A stretch of 64,000 nt of DNA from Catenulispora sp. GP43 (GTDB lineage: Bacteria > Actinomycetota > Actinomycetes > Streptomycetales > Catenulisporaceae): the NCBI RefSeq assembly GCF_041260665.1, contig NZ_JBGCCT010000003.1, forward strand, positions 124,001 to 188,000, in the 5' to 3' direction. The translations under genes were made by a program, and so were the position numbers. The notes below the pieces were generated by a model that was not told the DNA's origin, ran no database searches, and saw only the letters and a program-made list of their open reading frames with translations. Within the stretch, counting starts at the first letter, position 1, and each line of letters opens with the position of its first letter. Shown in pieces: positions 57,251 to 64,000 of this stretch.

Positions 57251-58038
57251 CACTCCCACTTGAAGAATCGGGCCGCGGCCAGCGCGCCGCCGACCGTGTA
57301 CGCGGCCAACACCGTCAGATGCTGCCAGGCCGCGCCGGTCCCGGACCAGGTGTCCACGATCGCGCCGTACGGCACGAACCCGCTGATGGTGCGCAGGAAG
57401 TGCGGCAGGGTCTGGAGCGGGACGTAGACCCCGGCGAAGAAGAAGTTCAGGATCATCGTCGGCACGCCGAACCCGGTGGCCACCCCGGCCGAGGGCGCGA
57501 GCGCCGAGATCAGCAGTCCGATCGCCAGCAGCGCCGTCGTCCCCAGGACGTAGGACGCCAGCATCAGCACCGGGTGCGCGGGGAACGCGGCCCCGAAGCC
57601 GACCACCCCGATCAGCACGACCGAGGCCGCGGTCGCGGCGGCCGTCGTGGCGATCACGGCGACCTGCGCCGCGAGCAGTCCGGCGGCCGGCACCGGCGAG
57701 ACAGCCAGCCGCCGCAGCACTCCGCGCTCCCGCAGGTCGGCGAACGACACCGGCAGCGCGGTCAAAGCGGTCAGCACCGACGAGAGCATCGCGAAGGTCG
57801 GCACGTAGACGTCCAGCGTCGTCTTGCCGCCGAGCGAGGCCGAGGGCTTGCCGAACGCCGGGACGAAACCGAAGACGGTGATCAACGCGATCGGCAGCAC
57901 GACGCCGGACAGCACCACCGCCGGCTCCCGCCACAGCAGCCGGGCCTGGGTGCGGACCAGGGTGCGGAACCCGTTGCCGGTCATCCGGAACTCGGGCAGC
58001 AGACGCGAGGAGCGGGAGGAGAAGGTCGCGGTGCTCAT
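57250..58038 (-). CDS. ABC-2 type permease
   Basis: 262 residues from the ATG at 58038, overlapping the ATPase stop by TGATG. Six membrane helices are expected; the ABC-2 pattern is clear (LLWREPAVVLSGVVLPIALI, then FADLRERGVLRRLAVSPVP and NFFFAGVYVPLQTLP). It is the membrane half of a DrrAB-like exporter; the substrate (drug or lipid) is unknown. Confidence 0.94.
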   Translation of the reverse strand: MSTATFSSRSSRLLPEFRMTGNGFRTLVRTQARLLWREPAVVLSGVVLPIALITVFGFVPAFGKPSASLGGKTTLDVYVPTFAMLSSVLTALTALPVSFADLRERGVLRRLAVSPVPAAGLLAAQVAVIATTAAATAASVVLIGVVGFGAAFPAHPVLMLASYVLGTTALLAIGLLISALAPSAGVATGFGVPTMILNFFFAGVYVPLQTLPHFLRTISGFVPYGAIVDTWSGTGAAWQHLTVLAAYTVGGALAAARFFKWE

Positions 58039-59006
58039 CAGGACTCCTGGGCGGGGGTGGCGGATACTGCGGCGGAGACGGCGGCGGCAGCGCCGGCGTC
58101 GGGGATCGTGTGGCTGGTCAGCGCGATGAAGGCGTCGTCCAGGCTGGCCTGCTCGACGCGCAGCTCGGCGGCGATGATCTGCCGCCGGGCCAGGTAGGCG
58201 GTGACCGCGCCGATCACCTCGGAGGTGCCCGTCACCTCCAGGTACGCGCCGTGCCGCTCGACGGTGCGCACCTCCGGGAGCGCCAGCAGCAGCGCGTCCT
58301 CGACCGGTTCGGAGGGCCGGAACCGCATCCGCTGGCCTGCCGCCGGCCCGCGGTCCGCCAGCCCCGCCGGGGTGTCCACGGCCACCACCCGGCCGGCGTC
58401 GATGATCGCGACCCGGTCGCAGAGCCGCTCGGCCTCCTCCATGAAGTGGGTGACCAGCAGCACGGTGACCCCGGCGGCGCGAACCTGCTCGACCATCTCC
58501 CAGGCGATGCGCCGGGCGTGCGGGTCCAGGCCGGTGGTCAGCTCGTCCAGGACCACCACCCGCGGGTTGCCCACCATCGCCAGCGCCACGGCCAGGCGCT
58601 GCTTCTGGCCGCCGGACAGCTTCCGGAACCGGGCCGTGGCCTTGTCCGTCAGGTCCCACTGCGTCAGCAGCCGCCCGACGTCGGCGGGCTCGCGGTAGAA
58701 CGACGCGTACAGCTCCAGCGCCTCACGCACCTGGATCTTCGCCGGCAGCTGGCTCTCCTGCAGCTGCACCCCGAGCACCTGGCGCAGTTCCTCGCGGTCG
58801 CGCACCGGGTCCAGGCCCAGGACCCGGATGGACCCGGCGTCCGGCGTCCGCAGACCACTGATGCACTCGACGGTGGTGGTCTTCCCGGCGCCGTTCGGCC
58901 CGAGGATCCCGAAGATCTCCCCCTCGCCGATGTCGAACGAGACATCGGCCACGGCGGTGGTGGCGCCGTAGGTCTTCTTGAGGTTCCGCACCTCGATCGC
59001 TGTCAT
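58038..59006 (-). CDS. ABC transporter ATP-binding protein, DrrA-like
   Basis: 322 residues. Walker A is GPNGAGKTTT, the signature is LSGGQKQRLAVA, Walker B is VVVLDELTTGLDP and the switch is LLVTHFMEE. Walker B is followed by DEL where many relatives have DEP. The C-terminal about 90 residues are the DrrA-type extension (SEVIGAVTAYLARRQIIAAE, DDAFIALT). It is the first gene of the operon ABC ATPase-permease-kinase-regulator. Confidence 0.95.
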   Translation of the reverse strand: MTAIEVRNLKKTYGATTAVADVSFDIGEGEIFGILGPNGAGKTTTVECISGLRTPDAGSIRVLGLDPVRDREELRQVLGVQLQESQLPAKIQVREALELYASFYREPADVGRLLTQWDLTDKATARFRKLSGGQKQRLAVALAMVGNPRVVVLDELTTGLDPHARRIAWEMVEQVRAAGVTVLLVTHFMEEAERLCDRVAIIDAGRVVAVDTPAGLADRGPAAGQRMRFRPSEPVEDALLLALPEVRTVERHGAYLEVTGTSEVIGAVTAYLARRQIIAAELRVEQASLDDAFIALTSHTIPDAGAAAAVSAAVSATPAQES

Positions 59007-59080
59007 GACTCAAGGTTCGCCGCCGGGCACCCCTCGGCGGATCGACCAGCGAGCTCGTTCCCGGCGCCGATCCGGCTGAG

Positions 59081-59112
59081 GACCGGCATCCACCGATCGG
59101 TGGATGCCGGTC
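59081..59112 (-). terminator. pth terminator, 32-bp perfect palindrome
   Basis: GACCGGCATCCACCGA and its exact complement, 5 bases beyond the pth stop. It also separates pth from the ABC operon. Confidence 0.88.
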
Positions 59113-59117
59113 AGCCG

Positions 59118-59714
59118 TCAGGCCGCGTGGTAGAGGTTCTGCGCGTCGACCAGGCCGCGCCGGATCAGGTCCTCGGCGGCGTCCGCGGCGCGGTCCACGT
59201 GGTAGTCCAGGTCCTTCTTCTCGGTCGAGGAGAAGTCCTTCAGGACGAAGTCCGCGGGATCCTGCCGTCCCGGCGGGCGCCCCACGCCGAAGCGCACCCG
59301 GAGATAGTCCTTGGTCCCTAGGGCCGAGGTGATGGAGCGCAGGCCGTTGTGGCCGTTGTCGCCCCCGCCGAGCTTCAGGCGCAGCGCGCCGTAGTCGACG
59401 TCGAGTTCGTCGTGCACGACGACGATCTGCGCCGGCTCGATCTTGTAGAAGTCCCGCAGCGCCTTCACCGGGCCGCCGGACAGGTTCATGAAGGTCTTCG
59501 GCTTGGCCAGCACCACCCGCGGCCCGCCGATCCCGAGGCGGCCCTCCACGACGTCCGCACGGGCCTTGTGGGACTTGAACTTGCCGCCGACGCGCGAGGC
59601 GAGCAGGTCCACCACCATGAAGCCGGCGTTGTGCCGGTTGCCGGCGTAGCCGGGCCCGGGATTGCCGAGGCCCGCGATCAACCAGAGCTGATCGCGGGCC
59701 TCGGAAGTGGTCAT
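59118..59714 (-). CDS. pth: peptidyl-tRNA hydrolase
   Basis: 198 residues. It recycles peptidyl-tRNA. Motifs are [22 protein letters not shown] with the catalytic His, [21 protein letters not shown] with the catalytic Asp and [13 protein letters not shown]. Gene order prs-rplY-pth is the standard actinobacterial order. It begins about 30 bases downstream of the L25 stop. Confidence 0.97.
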   Translation of the reverse strand: MTTSEARDQLWLIAGLGNPGPGYAGNRHNAGFMVVDLLASRVGGKFKSHKARADVVEGRLGIGGPRVVLAKPKTFMNLSGGPVKALRDFYKIEPAQIVVVHDELDVDYGALRLKLGGGDNGHNGLRSITSALGTKDYLRVRFGVGRPPGRQDPADFVLKDFSSTEKKDLDYHVDRAADAAEDLIRRGLVDAQNLYHAA

Positions 59715-59743
59715 GAGGACCAGAATAGCGAAGCGCGGAGTGC

Positions 59744-60370
59744 TTACTCCGCAGCCGCCTCCTCGGACGCGGCCTCGCCGGCCTCGCCCTCGGCGGCGCC
59801 CTCACCCTCGGCGGCCTCCTCGGACACCTCGGCGCGGGTCACGACGACCTGCAGCACCAGCTGGTCGCCGTCGGTGACCAGCTCGGAGCCGGCGGGCAGC
59901 GGGAGGTCGCGGACGAAGAGCTGGAAGCCCTCCTCCTTGCGGTCCACGTCGACCTCGATGCCGGTCGGGATGTGCGTGGCCTCGGCGGTCACGGTCAGGT
60001 TGTTCAGCGAGTGGTCCAGGACCGCGCCGGTGACGACCTCGCCGGTGACGGTGATCGGGATGTCGACGGTGACCTTCTCGCCGCGGCGCACCAGCAGCAG
60101 GTCCACGTGCTCCAGGGTCCGCTTGACCGGGTCCTTCTGCACGTCCTTGGGCAGCGCCAGCTGGCTCTTGCCGTCGCCGAACTCCAGGTTCAGCAGCACG
60201 TTGGGGGTCCGCAGCGCGATCATGAGGTCGTGACCCGGCAGGAGCACGTGCCGCACGGACTCGCCGTGGCCGTACACGACACCCGGGATCTTGCCGACAG
60301 CGCGGGCACGGCGGGCGAAGCCCTTGCCGAACTCGGTGCGGTCCTCTGCGCTTATACGGATCTCAGCCAT
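59744..60370 (-). CDS. rplY: ribosomal protein L25 (general stress protein Ctc type)
   Basis: 208 residues from the ATG at 60370 (AAGGAG, 7 bases upstream). The N-terminal L25 domain binds 5S rRNA ([20 protein letters not shown]); the second TL5/Ctc beta domain follows ([32 protein letters not shown]). The tail is an acidic Ala/Glu/Gly stretch, common in actinobacterial L25. It lies between prs and pth. Confidence 0.96.
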   Translation of the reverse strand: MAEIRISAEDRTEFGKGFARRARAVGKIPGVVYGHGESVRHVLLPGHDLMIALRTPNVLLNLEFGDGKSQLALPKDVQKDPVKRTLEHVDLLLVRRGEKVTVDIPITVTGEVVTGAVLDHSLNNLTVTAEATHIPTGIEVDVDRKEEGFQLFVRDLPLPAGSELVTDGDQLVLQVVVTRAEVSEEAAEGEGAAEGEAGEAASEEAAAE

Positions 60371-60458
60371 TTCGGTTCTCCTTGTTTCGTCGATAACGGC
60401 GCAGGATGTCCATCCCCGCCCTCGCCGGACAAAGGTCCAGCCTAGCGTGCACAAACCA

Positions 60459-60489
60459 GTGCTCCCGACCACAACATGGCCGGGAGCAC
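60459..60489 (-). terminator. prs terminator
   Basis: 9-bp perfect arms GTGCTCCCG / CGGGAGCAC with a 13-base loop, 12 bases past the prs stop. Confidence 0.75.
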
Positions 60490-60500
60490 CAGGGGGAGGC

Positions 60501-61481
60501 TCAGTGGTTGTGGTCGTCGAACATCGACGTGACCGAACCGTCCTCGAAGACCTCGCGGATCGCCCGCGCCAGCATCGGCGCGATCGACAGCACGGTCATC
60601 TTGTCGAACCGCTTCTCCTCCGGGATGGGGAGCGTGTTCGTGAAGATGACCTCGCTGATCCGCGAGTTCTTCAGCCGGTCGGTGGCCGGGTCGGACAGCA
60701 CCGCGTGCGTGGCGGCGATGATGACCTCGGCCGCGCCGTTCTCGAACAGCGCCTCGGCGGCCGCGCAGATGGTGCCGGCGGTGTCGACCATGTCGTCGAC
60801 CAGCACGCAGGTGCGGCCCTTGACGTCGCCGACGATCTCGTGGACCGAGACCGTGTTCGGGATGTTCGGGTCGCGGCGCTTGTGCACGATCGCCAGCGGC
60901 GTGTTCAGGCGGTCGGTCCAGCGGTCGGCGGTACGCACCCGGCCGGCGTCGGGGGAGACCACCGTCAGCTTCGAGGCGTCGTACTTGCCCTTGATGTAGT
61001 CCACCAGGATCGGCAGCGCGAACAGGTGGTCCACCGGGCCGTCGAAGTAGCCCTGGATCTGGTCGGTGTGCAGGTCCACCGCCATCAGCCGGTCGGCGCC
61101 GGCGGTGGCGAAGAAGTCCGCCATCAGGCGCGCGGAGATCGGCTCGCGGCCCTTGTGCTTCTTGTCCTGGCGGGCGTAGCCGTAGAACGGGGTGATGACG
61201 CTGATCCGCTTGGCGGAGGCCCGCTTCAGCGCGTCCACCATGATCAGCTGCTCCATGATGGAGTGGTTGATCGGGGCCGAGTGGCACTGGATCACGAAGG
61301 CGTCGCTGCCGCGCACCGACTCCTCGAATCGGGTGTAGATCTCGCCGTTGGCGAAGTCGTGCGCCTTCATGGGGGCGATCTCGACCCCCAGCTCTTCGGC
61401 GACTTCCTGGGCCAGCTCGGGGTAGGCACGTCCGGTGAAGAGCATGAGCTTCTTCTCACCGGTGGTCTTGAGGCCGGTCAC
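60501..61481 (-). CDS. prs: ribose-phosphate pyrophosphokinase
   Basis: 326 residues. It makes PRPP from ribose 5-phosphate and ATP. Motifs are the flexible loop YARQDKKHKGREPISARL, the metal site DLHTDQIQGYFD, and the PRPP-binding loop VLVDDMVDTAGTI. It lies downstream of glmU in the conserved glmU-prs order and is probably co-transcribed with it (63-base gap). Confidence 0.98.
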   Translation of the reverse strand: MTGLKTTGEKKLMLFTGRAYPELAQEVAEELGVEIAPMKAHDFANGEIYTRFEESVRGSDAFVIQCHSAPINHSIMEQLIMVDALKRASAKRISVITPFYGYARQDKKHKGREPISARLMADFFATAGADRLMAVDLHTDQIQGYFDGPVDHLFALPILVDYIKGKYDASKLTVVSPDAGRVRTADRWTDRLNTPLAIVHKRRDPNIPNTVSVHEIVGDVKGRTCVLVDDMVDTAGTICAAAEALFENGAAEVIIAATHAVLSDPATDRLKNSRISEVIFTNTLPIPEEKRFDKMTVLSIAPMLARAIREVFEDGSVTSMFDDHNH

Positions 61482-61544
61482 GGTGGGTTCTCCTAAGAGA
61501 CGAGGGGCCGTAGCTCTTTCATACTCTCAGACGCAACGGGCTGT

Positions 61545-63071
61545 TCAGACCGCGTCCCCCTGCCCTTCGGGCTCGTCGCCTGTGGGATTGGTCTCAACGG
61601 CTGTCTGCACGGTCCGCGCCGCCCGCTCGATCGCACGCTCCGCGGCCTGCGCCGCCACCGAGTCCGGGCGCTTGCGCGCGACGTACCCGGCGATGTTGCG
61701 CTGCCGCCCGCGCGCCACCGCCAGTTCCCCGGGACCCACCGGCATGTTCACCGCCGAACCCGCGGCGATGTACGCGCCGTCGGCGACTTCGGCCGGGGCG
61801 ATCAGCGTGGTGTTGGTGCCGACGAAGGCGTGGTCGCCGATGCGCGTGGGGAACTTGTCGTAGCCGTCGTAGTTGGCGGTGATGACGCCGGCGCCGATGT
61901 TGCAGCCCTCGCCGATCGTGGCGTCGCCGATGTAGGCCAGGTGCGGGACCTTCGTGCCCTCGCCGATCGTCGACTTCTTCATCTCCACGAAGCCGCCGGC
62001 CTTCGACTTGCGGCCGAGCTTGGTGCCCGGGCGCAGGTAGGTGTACGGCCCGACGGAGGCCTCCGGGCCGATCTCGGCGCCGTCGGTGGTGGCGTTGGTG
62101 ACCCGCGCGCGCTCGCCGACGACGGTGTCCTTCAGCGTGCAGTTCGGGCCGACGTCGGCCCCGGCGGCGATCCGGGTCGCGCCCTCGAGCTGGGTGTTGG
62201 GGCGGACGGTAACGTCCGGCTCCAGGGTCGCGCGCACGTCGATCCAGGTGGTCGCCGGGTCCACGATGGTGACGCCCTCGACCATCCAGCGCCGGGTGAT
62301 CCGCTGGTTCATCAGCCGCCGCAGGTCGGCCAGCTGCGCGCGGTCGTTGGCGGCCAGCACCTCGTGGTAGTCGGCGGCGACCACGGCGCCGACCGGCAGG
62401 CCGTCGCCGACCGCGATCGCCAGCACGTCGGTGAGCAGCTCCTCGCCCTGGGCGTTGTCCGTGGTCAGGCGGCTGAGCGCGTCGCGCAGGACCTTGCCGT
62501 CGAAGGCGAAGATCCCGGAGTTGATCTCGCGGATGGTGGCCTGCGTCGGGTCGCAGTCCTTCTCCTCGACGATGCCCAGGACCCGGCCCTCGGCCGTGCC
62601 GTCCGGCTCGCGCAGGATCCGGCCCAGGCCCGTCGGGTCCGGCACGACGGCGGTCAGGTCGGTCACGGCGTTGCCGGCCTTCTCGTGCGCGGCGATGAGA
62701 TCGCGCAGCGTGTCCCCGGTGACCATGGCACCGTCGCCGAGCAGCACCAGGACCGTGCCCTCGACGTCCTCGCCGCCGGCGGTCAGCGCCTCCATGGCCA
62801 GCCGCGCGGCCTGCCCGGTGCCGTTCTGCGGCTCCTGCACGACGATCCGGGCCTCCGGCGCGATCGCCTCGACGTGCGGGGCGACCAGGTCCCGGCCCTT
62901 GCCCACGACCACCGCGAGCCGGCGCGGGGCCAGCTCCTGCGCCGCGGCCACCACGTGGCCGAGCATGGTGCGCCCGCACAGCTCGTGCAGCACCTTCGGC
63001 GTCGCGGATTTCATCCGCTTGCCCTCGCCGGCGGCCAGGATGACGACGGTCGGCGCGTGCTGGTCGGTCAT
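61545..63071 (-). CDS. glmU: bifunctional GlmU: N-acetylglucosamine-1-P uridyltransferase / glucosamine-1-P acetyltransferase
   Basis: 508 residues from the ATG at 63071. The N-terminal uridyltransferase has VVILAAGEGKRMKSATPKVLH, VQEPQNGTGQAA and the metal Asp in LLGDGAMV. The usual text there is GDVPL, so Val-Pro-Leu is replaced by Gly-Ala-Met, a visible oddity. The C-terminal left-handed beta-helix acetyltransferase has VGPYTYLRPGTKLG, VEMKKSTIGEGTKVPHLAYI and NIGAGVITANYDG. The C-terminal tail of about 40 residues is an extension. It makes UDP-GlcNAc for cell-wall synthesis. Confidence 0.97.
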   Translation of the reverse strand: MTDQHAPTVVILAAGEGKRMKSATPKVLHELCGRTMLGHVVAAAQELAPRRLAVVVGKGRDLVAPHVEAIAPEARIVVQEPQNGTGQAARLAMEALTAGGEDVEGTVLVLLGDGAMVTGDTLRDLIAAHEKAGNAVTDLTAVVPDPTGLGRILREPDGTAEGRVLGIVEEKDCDPTQATIREINSGIFAFDGKVLRDALSRLTTDNAQGEELLTDVLAIAVGDGLPVGAVVAADYHEVLAANDRAQLADLRRLMNQRITRRWMVEGVTIVDPATTWIDVRATLEPDVTVRPNTQLEGATRIAAGADVGPNCTLKDTVVGERARVTNATTDGAEIGPEASVGPYTYLRPGTKLGRKSKAGGFVEMKKSTIGEGTKVPHLAYIGDATIGEGCNIGAGVITANYDGYDKFPTRIGDHAFVGTNTTLIAPAEVADGAYIAAGSAVNMPVGPGELAVARGRQRNIAGYVARKRPDSVAAQAAERAIERAARTVQTAVETNPTGDEPEGQGDAV

Positions 63072-63220
63072 GAAGCGACTCCTAGCGTGGGTGCGGTGCG
63101 GCGCGCCGCACTTCGGCGGCGGCGGTTCCCTAGGAGGGTAGCGATCGTGGAGAAGGGTTGCGAGCAAGCACTCCGCGGACCGGCGGCCGACGGCCGCGTC
63201 CGGAAGACGTCCCCCCAGAG

Positions 63221-63292
63221 CTCCGCCACCAGGACTCGAACCTGGACAAACAGATCCAAAGTCTGCTGGGCTGCCAATTACCCCATGGCGGA
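63221..63292 (-). tRNA. trnQ: tRNA-Gln, anticodon TTG
   Basis: 72 bases, read on the minus strand. The acceptor arms TCCGCCA and TGGCGGA pair fully with discriminator G; the anticodon arm is GCAGA-CTTTGGA-TCTGT with TTG at positions 34-36; the T arm is CCAGG-TTCGAGT-CCTGG. No CCA is encoded. It is upstream of glmU on the same strand. It is intact and not used by the integrated element. Confidence 0.95.
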
Positions 63293-63432
63293 TCGTCGTC
63301 GCCAGTTTCGCACATCCGCGGGCCTTCACGCGCTCTGGTTTGCGTGCCGCCGCACCCGGCCGCGACGGCGTGCGGAGGCCACCGAAGTGAGTACGCCGAT
63401 CCGACATCCGGGCGTCACCCGCCGTGTCATCC

Positions 63433-63461
63433 TTGTCACCCAACCTACGGCAGCGTAAGTT
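63433..63461 (+). promoter_or_regulatory. desaturase promoter with overlapping palindromic operator
   Basis: TTGTCA (63433-63438) and TAAGTT (63456-63461) with a 17-base spacer. The palindrome AACCTACGGCAGCGTAAGTT (63442-63461) covers the spacer and -10, the usual place for a repressor site. In 63072-63516 I see only this and the tRNA gene. Confidence 0.65.
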
Positions 63462-63516
63462 GCGGTCAGTTCCCCCCCCGATCCGCCAGCCCCACCAGGG
63501 CACTTCCCCCCAAGGC

Positions 63517-64000
63517 ATGATCGCGATGACGGCAACGTCCGTACCCCAGCAGCAGCCGGCCGCACCGGCGCCCATCCGCGGCACCCTCGGCGGCGAGACC
63601 CAGACCTTCAAGGAGCGCCTCGCGCTGAGCCTGGTCATCGGGGTGCCGTTCGCGGCCCTGGTGGCCGCCGTCCCCGTGGTCTGGGGCTGGGGCCTGACGT
63701 GGACCGATCTGATCATCGCGGTGGTGATGTACGCGATCAGCGGGCACGGCATCACCGTCGGCTTCCACCGCCTGTTCACCCATTCTTCGTTCAAGGCGAA
63801 GAAAGCACTGCGCGTGGTCCTGGCCATCGCCGGCTCCCTGGCGGTCCAGGGCCCGGTGATCCGCTGGGTCGCCGACCACCGCAAGCACCACCGCTACAGC
63901 GACCGCGACGGCGACCCGCACTCGCCGTGGCGCTACGGCGAGACCGTCCCGGCCCTGATGAAGGGTCTGTGGCACGCGCACATCGGCTGGCTGTACAACG
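63517..64000 (+). CDS. acyl-lipid/acyl-CoA desaturase, 5' part
   Basis: The gene runs off the right edge after about 161 codons. Starts are ATG 63517 (MIAMTATSVPQQQ) or ATG 63526. After a polar N-terminus, two membrane helices (LSLVIGVPFAALVAAVPVVW and LIIAVVMYAISGHGITVGF) lead to the di-iron histidine boxes HRLFTH and HRKHHRYSD of delta-9-type desaturases. It introduces a double bond into fatty acyl chains to adjust membrane fluidity. A good promoter with a palindromic operator precedes it. Confidence 0.93.
   Translation, partial: MIAMTATSVPQQQPAAPAPIRGTLGGETQTFKERLALSLVIGVPFAALVAAVPVVWGWGLTWTDLIIAVVMYAISGHGITVGFHRLFTHSSFKAKKALRVVLAIAGSLAVQGPVIRWVADHRKHHRYSDRDGDPHSPWRYGETVPALMKGLWHAHIGWLYN

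Noticed and set aside
63221..63292. tRNA-Gln as an integration target
   Set aside because: The gene is intact, no integrase is beside it and no repeat of its 3' end is seen elsewhere in the window; the element uses plc.

Overview
The window is high-GC DNA of about 70 percent or more by eye. It has many GTG starts, leaderless starts, GC-rich hairpin terminators, a secreted rodlin-like protein and Tat-exported enzymes. This points to a filamentous actinomycete; a Catenulispora- or Streptomyces-like organism is my guess, and the sequence shown does not prove the genus.

Left chromosomal arm (1-36573). It begins with the end of a membrane-anchored protein. An operon follows: a MacA-like adaptor, a MacB-like ABC ATPase and permease, a DUF5666 membrane protein, and an OmpR-type regulator with its histidine kinase. 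Next come an acyl-CoA synthetase and two paralogous NarL-type two-component pairs that flank an FtsB-like protein, enolase and a Clp-N/helix-turn-helix regulator with paired operators. After these lie a DUF885 metallopeptidase-like protein, tatA, mazG, a TetR regulator with three tandem operators facing a VC0807-type membrane protein, a TIM-barrel protein, a SurA-like lipoprotein, an MFS exporter behind a doubled Fur-type box, mfd, a SUKH protein and an AhpD-like protein. A cluster of small secreted proteins includes the rodlin-like one.

Integrated element (36574-50181). A Tat-exported, phosphocholine-specific phospholipase C gene is split into a 5' part (50634 down to about 50174) and a 3' part (about 36581 down to 34974) by an element of exactly 13,600 bp, bounded by an 8-bp direct repeat GGGATGTC. 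Joining the two flanks restores an in-frame enzyme of 686 residues. The element carries a large serine recombinase, a RepSA-type rolling-circle initiator, an FtsK/TraB-type DNA translocase, small Spd-like membrane peptides, a GntR (KorSA-like) repressor with two operators around a promoter, a tandem-HTH protein, a cargo pair (class IV aminotransferase plus HTH/SUMF1 protein) and several very small translationally coupled genes. It is best read as an actinomycete integrative and conjugative element (AICE) that uses a serine integrase and a protein-coding target. A 755-bp non-coding stretch with a perfect 78-bp direct repeat is a candidate origin or transfer locus.

Right chromosomal arm (50182-64000). 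This holds the plc 5' fragment, signal peptidase I, PEP carboxylase, a 47-residue membrane peptide, a DUF1330 protein, and an ABC-2 exporter with histidine kinase and LuxR regulator in one operon. Then come pth, ribosomal protein L25, prs, glmU, tRNA-Gln(TTG), and the start of an acyl desaturase gene behind a palindromic operator and a good promoter.
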